Below are positions 1 through 8,301 of a DNA stretch of 64,000 bases, one piece after another; the stretch's first letter is position 1, and every line of letters begins with the position of its first letter. The notes below the pieces were generated by a model. That model saw only the letters and a list, made by a program, of their open reading frames with translations. It searched no databases and was not told where the DNA came from. The DNA comes from Miniphocaeibacter halophilus (GTDB lineage: Bacteria > Bacillota > Clostridia > Tissierellales > Peptoniphilaceae): contig NZ_CP066744.1 of assembly GCF_016458825.1 (NCBI RefSeq), positions 253,001 through 317,000 of the forward strand, given 5' to 3'. A program made the position numbers and the translations under genes.

Positions 1-83
1 GTAATTACGGATTTATTATTAGAACACCTGAAAAAGATAAATTATCCGAAATAATTCAAGCGATATCAATTGAAAGGAGCTAA
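1..83 (+). CDS. C-terminal end of an unidentified protein (5' end outside window)
   Basis: An open frame runs from the window edge (codon phase from base 3) to TAA at 81-83. It encodes about 26 residues ending in EIIQAISIERS. The stop lies one base before the ATG of the following esterase, so the two genes are probably translationally coupled in one operon. Too little is present to name the family. In other Firmicutes such esterases can sit next to ATP-grasp proteins, but that is only a guess here. Confidence 0.45.
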   Translation, partial: NYGFIIRTPEKDKLSEIIQAISIERS

Positions 84-84
84 A

Positions 85-840
85 ATGAATATAGAATATC
101 ATAGTTTTTATTCTCATCATTTAAATAGAGATATGCCATTTAAAAGATATGGTCATAATGGAAAGGTAATTATAGCATTTCCCTCATCTGGAGGAAAATT
201 TTATGAATATGAAGATTTTAAAATGATAGAATCTATAGCTTGGTTTATTGATAATGGCCATATACAAGTATTTGCTGCAGATTCGGTAGACAAAGAAGCA
301 TTTTTATGCGATTGGAAAAGTCCACATGATAAGGCAGAAATGCATAATGCTTACGATAGGTATATTATCCATGAATTAGTAGGATTTATTAAAAGCTATA
401 CTAATAATCCTGGACCATATATGACTACCGGTTGTAGTATGGGCGCTTACCATGCTGTGAATTTTCTTTTAAGACATCCAGACGTATTTGATTCTACAAT
501 AGCCTTAAGTGGAGTTTATGATATAAGGTATATAATAGATTCAGATTATGATGATTTTAATGTTTATGAAAATTCTCCAGTAGATTATATTTGGAATCAA
601 AACGATCCTTGGTTCATAGATAAATATAGAAACAGTAATATAATTATGGTAACAGGCCAGGGACAATGGGAAGAGCAAAGTATTAAAGACACAAAAAAAA
701 TGGAAGAGGCTTTTAACTTTAAACAAATACCGGCTTGGATTGATTATTGGGGCTATGATGTCGACCACGACTGGCCTTGGTGGAGAATCCAAATGTCATA
801 TTATTTAGGTAAATTATTAGAGCAAGGATATTTGTATTAA
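85..840 (+). CDS. Putative esterase, alpha/beta-hydrolase fold (esterase D-like)
   Basis: This 251-aa cytoplasmic protein has no signal peptide. It contains the nucleophile elbow GCSMGAYH with Ser118 in GxSxG context, and a late His228 in VDHDWPWW that is the likely catalytic histidine. The acid residue is not certain. Family knowledge (PF00756-type esterases) predicts hydrolysis of an ester bond; the substrate is unknown. The ATG at 85 is preferred over an in-frame TTG at 70 because AAAGGAG (73-79) lies 5 nt upstream of it and the preceding gene stops at 83. It is probably the last gene of an operon that begins outside the window. Confidence 0.75.
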   Translation: MNIEYHSFYSHHLNRDMPFKRYGHNGKVIIAFPSSGGKFYEYEDFKMIESIAWFIDNGHIQVFAADSVDKEAFLCDWKSPHDKAEMHNAYDRYIIHELVGFIKSYTNNPGPYMTTGCSMGAYHAVNFLLRHPDVFDSTIALSGVYDIRYIIDSDYDDFNVYENSPVDYIWNQNDPWFIDKYRNSNIIMVTGQGQWEEQSIKDTKKMEEAFNFKQIPAWIDYWGYDVDHDWPWWRIQMSYYLGKLLEQGYLY

Positions 841-919
841 TCCTTGCTTTTCTTAATTAAATTTTGCTAATAATAATTTATATTATATAATAAATACATT
901 GTTTAAAAGGAGGTTAAAA

Positions 920-2725
920 GTGAAAATAAAGAAATATTTTTTGTCATTTTCTATTATATTAATTAATTTAATTTTCATATCTGCTAGTATTTCAAAAGCT
1001 AGTGGTTTAACAGATGTTATATATACAAAAATAGATGATGATGTATATGGTAGATACACTGAAAGTACTACTATTGAACAAACAAACTATAGAGGTAGAT
1101 TAAAATTAAATCCTTCTCAACAAGAATCTTTAAATAAAAGTGGTTATAAAAGCCAAGAAAGAAAGGGAAGGGTTTTTACAACAGAATTAGGTCAAGCTTT
1201 TATAAATAGATTTTATAAAAATGGTAATTTTGTTGACTGTGCATATTTCAAAATATATGGAAATACCGGTGGTCCACTAATTAATTTTAATTACCTAAAA
1301 ATAAAGGAAATGGAAGTAAGTTTAGATTTATATTACGATTTAATTGAAGATAAAACAGCTATTGGATTATATGATAGAATAGATAAAAATTCTTTTAAAA
1401 ATGATGGTAGAACCCTAGAAAAAATAAATTATTTCGACATAATTACAGATGAAACCAGTGAAAGGGTTTACTTGTTTAAAGTAAAGGATATTTATGGAAA
1501 TATTAGCAAATATATTTTAAAGACAATAGGTAAACTAGAATTAAATAATGAAAAATCCCCAGGAAGTAAAGTAACAATTACATATAATACTAGAATCAAA
1601 GGTATTGATGTTCCTTCCCAGACCCTTGACTATGGAGATTTAGCTACTCCACCTGAAGAACCTATTTATGAAAAAATAGAAATTTCTTCCGGTCCATCTG
1701 CAGGAGTTTATAACAAAAAATTTGGTGGATGGTTTTATGACAATAGAAGTCATAGCATTCCCATGGACTTTTCCCAACCTGTAAAAAAAGATACTAATTT
1801 ATTTATAAGTTGGTGTGACACTTTTAGACTTAGAGGAAAGGACAGATTTGAAACCTCAAGATTAGTTGCTAGTAAATTCCTACAATCCGATTATGCTGTA
1901 ATAGTTAATGGCTATTCCTATCCTGATGCTTTAAGTGCGTCTCCCCTTGCTACTGCTACAGATTCCCCACTAATATTAACTAGAAAAGATAATATTAGTA
2001 ATGAAGATATTTCCTTGTTAAAATCTTTAGCTGTTAAAAAAGCATATATAATAGGAGCGGAAAATACAATATCCAACAATATAGAAGAACAAGTTTCTAA
2101 TATTGGCATAATAACAACTAGAATTACCGGTTCTGACAGAATAGAAACATCACTAAATATTGCAGAAGAAATCTATAATATAACTGGAGATAAAAAAGCT
2201 ATAACTTTTGCCAATGGCTTTGATTTTCCCGATGCCTTATCCTCTACAACTGTTGCTAACAGATTTAATACTCCGATAATTTTAGCTAGTCCGGAAAAAA
2301 TAGAAAAATCAGCTGTGGAATTTGTTAATGCAAATAATATTTCAGATATTTACATTGTTGGTGGCGAAAATTCTATTTCAAATGATATAGAAAAAAACTT
2401 CAACAATAAAAAAATTACTAGAATTAGTGGTTCCAATAGATATAAAACCTCATTAGAAGTTACAAAACTAATTAACTACAATCATCATGCAGTTATACTA
2501 GTTAGTGGTAAAAATTATGCAGATGGAATAGTAGCTGGTCCTTATGCCGGATTAACTCAGTTTCCAATACTTTTAATGCCACAAAATGATAATCTAGACT
2601 TAGAAACTAAGGAATACTTAAAAAGCATTGGACTACATGAAGCAGTAACCATTGGTAGTGAAAAATGGATTTCTGATAAATTGCAAGAAAAAGTGTCATG
2701 TGTAACAATAGAAGAGGAATCTTAA
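920..2725 (+). CDS. Secreted cell-wall-binding protein, three CWB2 repeats
   Basis: The product is 601 aa. A hydrophobic signal peptide (about residues 5-30) is followed by an unidentified region. Then comes an InlB/Flg_new-type repeat (about 220-295, with VTITYNTR and FGGWFYD), then three CWB2 modules starting near 300, 400 and 500, each with a (R)xxGxxRxxTS motif. CWB2 triplets bind a secondary wall polymer non-covalently, as in C. difficile Cwp proteins. The start is the GTG at 920, because AGGAGG (908-913) lies 6 nt upstream; the in-frame TTG at 899 overlaps that ribosome-binding site. It is the only CWB2 gene in the window on the + strand and it is followed by its own terminator. Confidence 0.88.
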   Translation: MKIKKYFLSFSIILINLIFISASISKASGLTDVIYTKIDDDVYGRYTESTTIEQTNYRGRLKLNPSQQESLNKSGYKSQERKGRVFTTELGQAFINRFYKNGNFVDCAYFKIYGNTGGPLINFNYLKIKEMEVSLDLYYDLIEDKTAIGLYDRIDKNSFKNDGRTLEKINYFDIITDETSERVYLFKVKDIYGNISKYILKTIGKLELNNEKSPGSKVTITYNTRIKGIDVPSQTLDYGDLATPPEEPIYEKIEISSGPSAGVYNKKFGGWFYDNRSHSIPMDFSQPVKKDTNLFISWCDTFRLRGKDRFETSRLVASKFLQSDYAVIVNGYSYPDALSASPLATATDSPLILTRKDNISNEDISLLKSLAVKKAYIIGAENTISNNIEEQVSNIGIITTRITGSDRIETSLNIAEEIYNITGDKKAITFANGFDFPDALSSTTVANRFNTPIILASPEKIEKSAVEFVNANNISDIYIVGGENSISNDIEKNFNNKKITRISGSNRYKTSLEVTKLINYNHHAVILVSGKNYADGIVAGPYAGLTQFPILLMPQNDNLDLETKEYLKSIGLHEAVTIGSEKWISDKLQEKVSCVTIEEES

Positions 2726-2750
2726 ATAGCCTAAAAAGGCTATTTTTATT
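2725..2750 (+). terminator. Intrinsic terminator of the CWB2 gene
   Basis: The arms AATAGCC (2725-2731) and GGCTATT (2738-2744) form a hairpin followed by a T-rich run. It overlaps the stop codon of the upstream gene. Confidence 0.8.
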
Positions 2751-2867
2751 TTACCAAGAGAACATCTTAGACATTTTGTAGAATTGTTGTTTCCTATTTG
2801 TAACAAAAAATATTGATCTTAATGTTAGAATATAATAATAGATAGATATAAAGAAAAGAGGTAATTT

Positions 2868-3371
2868 ATGAAATTAGTAATATTTATCTTAATAGTCGTA
2901 ATTATATATACCATATACTTGAAATATAATAAAAAAGATAAAAACAAACAATTACAAATTAATTTAAAAAAATACTCTGAATATAAAACCCTAGAATTTA
3001 ACACATACGGTGAAATTAAAGGTTTAGGAATGAAATATGAGAAATATGAATTTGATTCAGAAGTATTAAATGAATTTATTGAAACAATGCACACCTACAA
3101 TAATTGGAAAAAACTTCCCCTAACAAAAAATTTAAAAGTATTACTTGAAGACTATATTTTATCATCTTCTGCTAACGCTGAAGATAGTAGTAAATTTAAA
3201 GGATATATAAATATACCTCCCTATGTAAAGGGCTATTACTATTTTATTGATAAGAATAAAAATAGAGAAAACATTGATAATACAATACTTCATAGGCAAC
3301 ATTTAGGCTTTGAATTATTTATCTTAAATACCGATGATAAAGAGCTAAATCATATAGTCATGGATATATAA
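2868..3371 (+). CDS. Small N-terminally membrane-anchored protein of unknown function
   Basis: This 167-aa protein has one N-terminal membrane segment (about residues 2-19, VIFILIVVIIYTIYL) and then a charged, soluble domain. I do not recognise the family. The start ATG at 2868 is preceded by AAGAGG at suitable spacing. The gene stands alone: an intrinsic terminator precedes it at 2725-2750, and a bidirectional one follows it directly. The topology suggests a membrane-tethered domain, cytoplasmic or external (undetermined). Confidence 0.65.
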   Translation: MKLVIFILIVVIIYTIYLKYNKKDKNKQLQINLKKYSEYKTLEFNTYGEIKGLGMKYEKYEFDSEVLNEFIETMHTYNNWKKLPLTKNLKVLLEDYILSSSANAEDSSKFKGYINIPPYVKGYYYFIDKNKNRENIDNTILHRQHLGFELFILNTDDKELNHIVMDI

Positions 3372-3420
3372 AACACCTTTATTTTGGTCACCCTAGTTAC
3401 CATAATTAAAGGTGTTTTGT
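3371..3420. terminator. Bidirectional terminator between convergent genes
   Basis: The arms AAACACCTTTA (3371-3381) and TAAAGGTGTTT (3407-3417) form an 11-bp stem with T-runs on both strands. It serves the small membrane-protein gene (+) and the LysR gene (-). Confidence 0.85.
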
Positions 3421-3423
3421 GCT

Positions 3424-4311
3424 TTATTTCTTTATGACAATATTTAAAAAATCTTTTACATGACTAGCTAAATTAACCTTCTTATTCCATACGGCATAAA
3501 GGGAACGGAATCTTTCTGGATAGTTTGTTAAAGGAATAGTTATTAAATCTCCCTTTTTCTCTAAAGATTCCACTGCTACTTTTGAAATAAACGACGTTCC
3601 TAAACCTAAAGATACAAGTTTTTTTATAATTTCTTCATCATTAATTGAAATTACAATATTTAATTTGTCTACATTAATATTTTCTGTAGCCAAAAGCCTA
3701 TCCATATTATTTTTTATACCTGAACCATATTCTCTAATAATCAAAGGTTCTTTTGCTAGCTGTGAAATACTGGGATTGGATTCTTTTAATTTTCTATAAT
3801 ACTCTGTGTTTGGACATATGTATACAAATTCATCTTCGTAAATTGGATAAAACTCACAATTTTCGTTTTCCTTCTTCATGCCTACAATACCAAAATCAAC
3901 TTGGTAATCTGAAACTTTCTTAATAGTTACTGCACTATTGGTTTCCTTTACATCAATTAAAATATTAGGAAATTTGCTACAATATTCTTTAAGAATATTC
4001 GGCAAGATATAAGAACCTGAAATGGTAGATACACCAATAGCAAGTTTCTTTTGCTTTCTTTCGCTAAATCTATCAATTACTCTGTCTCTACGAGAAATTA
4101 ATTCCTTAGCTTCTTCATATAATTTTTGTCCAGTATCCGTCAATTTCAATTCCCTCGTTGAACGTATAAAAAGTGCAGTGTCCAACTCTTCCTCCAATTG
4201 TTTTAGCTGTAAGCTAACTGTTGGTTGTGAAATGTTCATTTCTACTGCAGTCAATGAAAAACTTTCATTTTCAACAAGAGAAACAAAGATTTCTAACTGT
4301 CGAAACTCCAT
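3424..4311 (-). CDS. LysR-family transcriptional regulator
   Basis: The product is 295 aa, the usual LysR length. The N-terminal winged helix-turn-helix begins MEFRQLEIFVSLVENESFS and contains the typical NISQPTVSLQLKQLEEELDT recognition-helix region. Residues from about 90 form the periplasmic-binding-like effector domain (KKLAIGVSTISGSYILP). AAGGAG precedes the ATG. No metabolic gene is adjacent or divergent: the next gene upstream is a leftward surface-protein gene with its own terminator. The regulated target and effector therefore cannot be inferred from context. Confidence 0.9.
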   Translation of the reverse strand: MEFRQLEIFVSLVENESFSLTAVEMNISQPTVSLQLKQLEEELDTALFIRSTRELKLTDTGQKLYEEAKELISRRDRVIDRFSERKQKKLAIGVSTISGSYILPNILKEYCSKFPNILIDVKETNSAVTIKKVSDYQVDFGIVGMKKENENCEFYPIYEDEFVYICPNTEYYRKLKESNPSISQLAKEPLIIREYGSGIKNNMDRLLATENINVDKLNIVISINDEEIIKKLVSLGLGTSFISKVAVESLEKKGDLITIPLTNYPERFRSLYAVWNKKVNLASHVKDFLNIVIKK

Positions 4312-4397
4312 AACATCTCCTTTACTTTTTAAATTTTATCATTTATATTATATCATTAAAACGTTTTTATAGAATAGAAACATTGAAAATTTTAACT

Positions 4398-4437
4398 AAA
4401 AAATGGCTCAAGTGTTAGGATACTTAAACCATTTTTT
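4398..4437 (-). terminator. Intrinsic terminator of the LPxTG surface gene
   Basis: AAAATGG and CCATTTTT arms flank a longer imperfect inner stem. The + strand A-run becomes a T-run on the minus strand. It lies 39 nt past the stop of the 4476-6635 gene. Confidence 0.65.
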
Positions 4438-4475
4438 ATTGATGTTTTTTAAAAATAAATCATATATTTTATCTA

Positions 4476-6635
4476 TTAATCATCTTTTTTCTTAAATTGA
4501 CTTATTCCACCAATTACTAATCCTAAACCAATAATCGATATTCCAAATGTTCCTGCCATTCCTGTTCTTGGTAAATCCTTACCCCTTTTCTTTTCTTCTA
4601 TTTCTCTTGTTGAAATTGTTGGTTCGGTCGGAATTGTTGGTTTTGTTGGTTCTGTTGGTTCTGTTGGTTCTGTTGGTTCTGTTGGTTCTGTTGGTTTTGT
4701 TGGTTCTGTTGGTTCTGTTGGTTCTGTTGGTTTTGTTGGTTCTGTTGGTTCTGTTGGTTCTGTTGGTTCTGTTGGTTCTGTTGGTTCTGTTGGTTCTGTT
4801 GGTTCTGTTGGTTCTGTTGGTTCTGTTGGTTCTGTTGGTTCTGTTGGCTCTGTTGGTTCTGTTGGCTCTTCATATTTATTTTTAAATGTAGGCAGTTCAT
4901 TTAATTGTAATTCATTTCCATCTTCATCCATATATACCACTTCAGATATTAATGTATTGGTTAGTCTATCAAAACACACTTTTATAGCAACTTTATAAAC
5001 TATATTGTCATAAATTATACTTGAATTGTTCCCTTTTACTTCTCCTAAATAAAACTCAAATTCTCCTTCATGATCTACTGGAATATCAAAAATAAAGTTT
5101 CCATTTTCATCATTTGAAACTTTTAATTCATTTCCATCCTTGTCCTTTAATATGTTACCATATTTGTCTGTTAAAGCAAATTCAAATTCCTCTTCTTCTA
5201 AATCTTTTCCTGTAAGTTTCTTATTTCCACCAATTTGTGCTTCTCCTGTTGGTAGAGTAAATTTGTTTTTGAAAATTAATTTAGACTCTTTATATTCCTC
5301 TAAGTCGTCAAGTTTATTTTCATTTACCCCCTCTATTCCTTGTCCTTTTAGGTATTCAGTAAAAAAATCTATAGGTAACTTATCATCGTCTAATGGTATA
5401 TTAGAACCATCCGTTATTGCTTTTACTTCTTCCTTACTATAACTTTCCAAACCTTTAAAAGGATCTTCGTCTTTTCCTGGTATCACTATTCTTGCTTCTA
5501 TAAGTTCTCCACCTTCATATTTTAAATAATATATAGTTTCGTCATAGGTAACTCCATGTAATGATTTATCACTAAGCTTTGGAGCATTTTGAACTTCTAT
5601 CATTTGAGAATCATCGTCATTAGGATCTTCTAACTCCATTCTCGTAGCTTCAAAAGTTTCCTTACCGTTTTCGTCTAAGTAAATTAATCGCCCTTCTTTA
5701 TAATTAATTACATTACCATCTTTGTCCTTTATTTCCTCTAAAATTTCTCTTTCTTGATATTTTTTAGATTCTACTATTTTATAATATGTAGTTCCATCTG
5801 TATCTGGATGCAAATCAACTTTCCACTCTCCAGAACCTTCCACTTCCTTTCCGTTAGCATCTAATTCAGGAACAATGGCTACAATTTTTTCTTCTATATC
5901 TAAATCCGATTTCCAAATATCTTCATCAAAATCTTCTTGCCCATTATCACCTTTTATTATTCCTTCTATCCAACCTAAAATATTTCCAGTTGCGTCTTTA
6001 ATAGCTTCTTGAATTTCAACAAAAAAGTCCCCTTCTTTAATTTTTCTGAATATATTATCGTCTTTATCTTTAACTATAGTATCTGTACATTTAAAATCTG
6101 TTACATCTTCTTTGTTTTTTGAAGCTTTATCATCTTTTGATTCTTCTTCATTTTCTTTAGTACTATTTTTTTCTGTAAGATTCTTTTTTGCCTTTAATTC
6201 GTTTTTAGGTATAGTATTCGGCTTTTTTTCTTCTATTACTTTTGATTCATTTTCTTCTGCAATATCAATCCTATTCGGTTCTTCTAGTATATCTTTTTCT
6301 TCTAGTATATCGTTTTCTTCATCTATGTCTTCTTTATTTTCACTGTGAGTGTCTTCTGGTAAATTCAATTCTTCAGTATCTTCTACTTCTTTTAAATTTT
6401 CAATGGTGTCTTGAGAGCTCTCTTTTTCATTTTCTAATATCTTATTATCCTTAACTGTTTCCTTAAATATAGTTTCTCCAACCTCTTCCGGCAATTGTTC
6501 AGCAGTTACAACTATTGTCGGTCCTGATTCCACTACTTCTTGTTCTTCTGCAAAAGATAAATAAGGTATAATTGTTGAAGACAATACCAATGCAAATGTT
6601 AATATTATACTTAAGATTCTCTTTTTGTTTTTCAT
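4476..6635 (-). CDS. LPxTG wall-anchored surface protein with pilin (FctA/Spy0128-like) domain and Pro-Thr-Glu stalk
   Basis: The product is 719 aa. In order it has: a signal peptide (about 1-29, ending near LSFAEE); a strongly acidic, Lys/Glu-rich region (30-160); an unclassified region of short DxDGN turns; a pilin isopeptide-type domain (about 465-600, with GNKKLTGKDLEEEEFEFAL and VYKVAIKV); about 28 PTE/PTK triplets (about 600-680); and the sortase motif LPRTG (688-692) with a membrane helix and a KKKDD tail. Sortase would link it covalently to peptidoglycan; no sortase gene is in the window. The ribosome-binding site AAGGAG abuts the left end of an IS110 element, so the native promoter is now about 1.5 kb further away and expression is uncertain. 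Confidence 0.88.
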   Translation of the reverse strand: MKNKKRILSIILTFALVLSSTIIPYLSFAEEQEVVESGPTIVVTAEQLPEEVGETIFKETVKDNKILENEKESSQDTIENLKEVEDTEELNLPEDTHSENKEDIDEENDILEEKDILEEPNRIDIAEENESKVIEEKKPNTIPKNELKAKKNLTEKNSTKENEEESKDDKASKNKEDVTDFKCTDTIVKDKDDNIFRKIKEGDFFVEIQEAIKDATGNILGWIEGIIKGDNGQEDFDEDIWKSDLDIEEKIVAIVPELDANGKEVEGSGEWKVDLHPDTDGTTYYKIVESKKYQEREILEEIKDKDGNVINYKEGRLIYLDENGKETFEATRMELEDPNDDDSQMIEVQNAPKLSDKSLHGVTYDETIYYLKYEGGELIEARIVIPGKDEDPFKGLESYSKEEVKAITDGSNIPLDDDKLPIDFFTEYLKGQGIEGVNENKLDDLEEYKESKLIFKNKFTLPTGEAQIGGNKKLTGKDLEEEEFEFALTDKYGNILKDKDGNELKVSNDENGNFIFDIPVDHEGEFEFYLGEVKGNNSSIIYDNIVYKVAIKVCFDRLTNTLISEVVYMDEDGNELQLNELPTFKNKYEEPTEPTEPTEPTEPTEPTEPTEPTEPTEPTEPTEPTEPTEPTEPTKPTEPTEPTEPTKPTEPTEPTEPTEPTEPTKPTIPTEPTISTREIEEKKRGKDLPRTGMAGTFGISIIGLGLVIGGISQFKKKDD
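4618..4870. repeat. 9-bp tandem repeat array encoding Pro-Thr-Glu/Lys
   Basis: About 28 copies of a 9-bp unit (GGTTCTGTT on the + strand) lie in frame in the surface gene. A few units carry GGTTTTGTT (Lys) or GGCTCTGTT. Copy-number slippage would change stalk length without a frameshift. Confidence 0.9.
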
Positions 6636-6648
6636 AATTAACTCCTTG

Positions 6649-6654
6649 TATAAT
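6649..6654 (+). promoter_or_regulatory. -10 element at the left end of the IS110 element (junction promoter half)
   Basis: TATAAT lies 2 bp inside the core CT. In the circular form it would pair with TTGACT at 8130-8135 across the joined ends with a spacer of exactly 17 bp. In the integrated state only a poor -35 lies upstream, which fits expression mainly after excision. Confidence 0.65.
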
Positions 6655-6660
6655 GAACTA

Positions 6661-6845
6661 AGTCAACTATAGCTCATTGTTTTCTATGTTTTTATATAAT
6701 AAACATAATGTTGTGGATTGGTTTTTACTCCTATAGTTCGACTATTTAATTAAGTCTCCAACCACATATCTATGTTTTATTGTTTATTAGTTAGATAACG
6801 CTAGACGTTTTATCTAGGACAAGGATACACAACATAGCCTATGTG
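6661..6845 (+). ncRNA. Predicted bridge RNA of the IS110 element
   Basis: Three stem-loops follow the -10 element. The 5' stem-loop is TATGTTT/AAACATA (6685-6707). The target-binding loop is closed by GTGG-A-TTGG (6713-6721) with CCAACCAC (6758-6765) and capped by ATAGT-TCG-ACTAT (6733-6745). The donor-binding loop is closed by CTATGTT (6770-6776) with AACATAG (6831-6837). Guide matches by eye: ACTCCT (6727-6732) equals the left target at 6641-6646; TAAG (6751-6754) complements CTTA at 8149-8152; TAGTTAG (6788-6794) equals the right end at 8141-8147; ATACA (6825-6829) complements TGTAT at 6647-6651. Exact RNA ends are unknown. Confidence 0.65.
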
Positions 6846-6881
6846 GAAAACACAACAAATTTTAATTGAGGTGATTTTTTT

Positions 6882-8042
6882 ATGATATGTGTTGGTATCG
6901 ATGTTTCTAAAAATAAGCATGATTGTTTTATTGCTCATTCTGATGGTACTGTTATCAAGGATGTTTTTACTATTCCTAATTCTATTGAAGGTTTTAAGTA
7001 TCTAATTGATTCTATTCCTTCTACTGATGAAATTGTAAAAGTGGGGCTTGAAGCCACTGGACATTATAGCATTAATATCGCTAATTTTCTTAACAGCAAT
7101 GGTTACCCACCCATTATCCTCAATCCGCTTCAAACTAGTCTTTTCAGAAAAGCTCTAACGCTTAGAAAGACTAAAACCGATAAGGTTGATGCTAAGTGTA
7201 TTGCTTCTATGCTAAGTAATCCTGACTTAAAACCCCACTCTAATCTAGATTATCAGATTTTGGAGTTAAAGTCATTAACTAGACATAGAAAACGTCTTAG
7301 GGAACAATCTTCTAAGCTAAAGGTTTCTTTAAACCGCCTTGTTGAAATTATGTTTCCTGAGATTACTGATTGTCTGTATTCTATTAATCAAAAATCTACT
7401 ATGGCTATTCTTTATGAGTTTCCATCTCTTAAATTAATAGCTGATGCTCACCTTACTAAGTTTACTAATATCCTTAAGAAAAATTCTAAGGACAAGTATT
7501 CCAAGGCTAAAGCAATTGATATCAAAAACTCTGCTAAAAACTCTATCGGTTCTGATAGTAGAGCTTTAAGTTTTGAACTTAAGCAAACTATCCGTCTAAT
7601 CAATGATATCGAAGAGGAGCTTATATTACTTGATAATGAGATAAAATCAATTATGGAGGATATTCAAAGTCCTATTTTGACTATACCTGGTATTTCATAT
7701 AATCTAGGTTCTATTATCTTATCGGAGATAGGTGATATCCATAGATTTTCTTCTTCTTCAAAGCTTGTAGCTTTTGCAGGGCTTGATCCTTCTACTTACC
7801 AGTCAGGTAATTTTAGAGCCAGTAATGTTTCTATGGTAAAGCGAGGTTCACCTTACTTAAGATGGGCTTTATTACAAGCTGCTAGGCTAATTTCTATGAG
7901 AGATAACAACTTTAAAAACTATTACAAAAAGAAACGCAGTGAAGGTAAGTGTCATAATGTTGCTATTACTCATGTTGCTAAAAAACTTATTAGAGTTCTC
8001 CACCATTTGTTAATTAACGATTTAGAGTTTGTTCCACAATAG
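6882..8042 (+). CDS. IS110-family transposase (DEDD recombinase)
   Basis: The product is 386 aa, normal for the family. The N-terminal RuvC-like DEDD domain starts ICVGIDVSKNKHDCF, with the first catalytic Asp at residue 6. The C-terminal Transposase_20 region includes LTIPGISYNLGSIILSEIGD and YLRWALLQAAR, where the conserved serine of the Tnp domain is expected (near SMVKRGSPYLRW). The enzyme excises the element as a circle and inserts it at sites chosen by its RNA. GAGGTG (6869-6874) precedes the ATG. The frame is intact and the element may be active. Codon use is slightly less AT-biased than in neighbouring genes, which fits acquisition by transfer. Confidence 0.93.
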   Translation: MICVGIDVSKNKHDCFIAHSDGTVIKDVFTIPNSIEGFKYLIDSIPSTDEIVKVGLEATGHYSINIANFLNSNGYPPIILNPLQTSLFRKALTLRKTKTDKVDAKCIASMLSNPDLKPHSNLDYQILELKSLTRHRKRLREQSSKLKVSLNRLVEIMFPEITDCLYSINQKSTMAILYEFPSLKLIADAHLTKFTNILKKNSKDKYSKAKAIDIKNSAKNSIGSDSRALSFELKQTIRLINDIEEELILLDNEIKSIMEDIQSPILTIPGISYNLGSIILSEIGDIHRFSSSSKLVAFAGLDPSTYQSGNFRASNVSMVKRGSPYLRWALLQAARLISMRDNNFKNYYKKKRSEGKCHNVAITHVAKKLIRVLHHLLINDLEFVPQ

Positions 8043-8156
8043 TATTTTAATAATTTCTATTGTTGATAACTGGTTTTTTGTGTGCCTGTTTTTACATATT
8101 TAATTGTCTGCGTTATTTATCTTTTTTACTTGACTTCATATAGTTAGTCTTATCTT

Positions 8157-8190
8157 ATAAGTTAGACGGCCAAATGACCATCTAACTTAT
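8157..8190. repeat. Inverted repeat just outside the IS110 right end
   Basis: ATAAGTTAGA (8157-8166) and TCTAACTTAT (8181-8190) are perfect 10-bp arms around a 14-nt loop. No T-run follows on either strand, so it is not a good terminator. It lies within the decayed 3' part of the neighbouring surface gene. Confidence 0.55.
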
Positions 8191-8301
8191 TTAAAGTTCC
8201 AACTATTTATTATTACAAATCAATTCTTTCCATTCGCTAATAATTTAACTGTAATTACCTCGGATCTTTCACATATGTGATTACCATTATCTTCCTAAAT
8301 T
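8187..8301 (-). pseudogene. Decayed Cna_B-domain remnant following the truncated surface gene
   Basis: After the stop of the 8302-10707 gene, another minus frame reads EDNGNHICERSEVITVKLLANGKN, a TGA, then FVIINSWNFK and TAA. Here the first part is 8220-8294. The pattern ITVxLLANGK followed by NxWxF is the hallmark of a Cna_B repeat, so the original protein continued in this direction. It has been broken by at least one frameshift and one stop. Confidence 0.6.

Larger units (their letters stand above)
6645..8150 (+). mobile_element. IS110-family insertion sequence (about 1.5 kb)
   Basis: The ends were inferred from family rules: a CT core dinucleotide at both ends (6645-6646 and 8149-8150) and no terminal inverted repeats. 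Joining the ends in a circle gives TTGACT (8130-8135), a 17-bp spacer and TATAAT (6649-6654). That is the junction promoter known for this family, here near consensus. The left end reads CT-TGTAT, as I recall for IS621. The element holds one transposase gene preceded by a 235-bp non-coding region that folds like a bridge RNA. It sits directly behind the ribosome-binding site of the leftward LPxTG gene. The left boundary is well supported; the right boundary rests on the promoter spacing and on a guide match. Confidence 0.75.

Noticed and set aside
4547-4900. Long frames of Leu/Val or Gln/Asn repeats over the PTE region on both strands
   Set aside because: They are other-frame readings of the 9-bp repeat in the LPxTG gene; they lack ribosome-binding sites and have no coding character.
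8070-8196. Alternative right ends of the IS110 element at 8070-8071 (LD-like TATTGTT) or at 8186-8187 (right target CTTATTTAAA fitting the target guide better)
   Set aside because: Neither gives the TTGACT-17-TATAAT junction promoter or the exact 7-nt TAGTTAG donor match obtained with 8149-8150. The 8186 option remains the main competitor.
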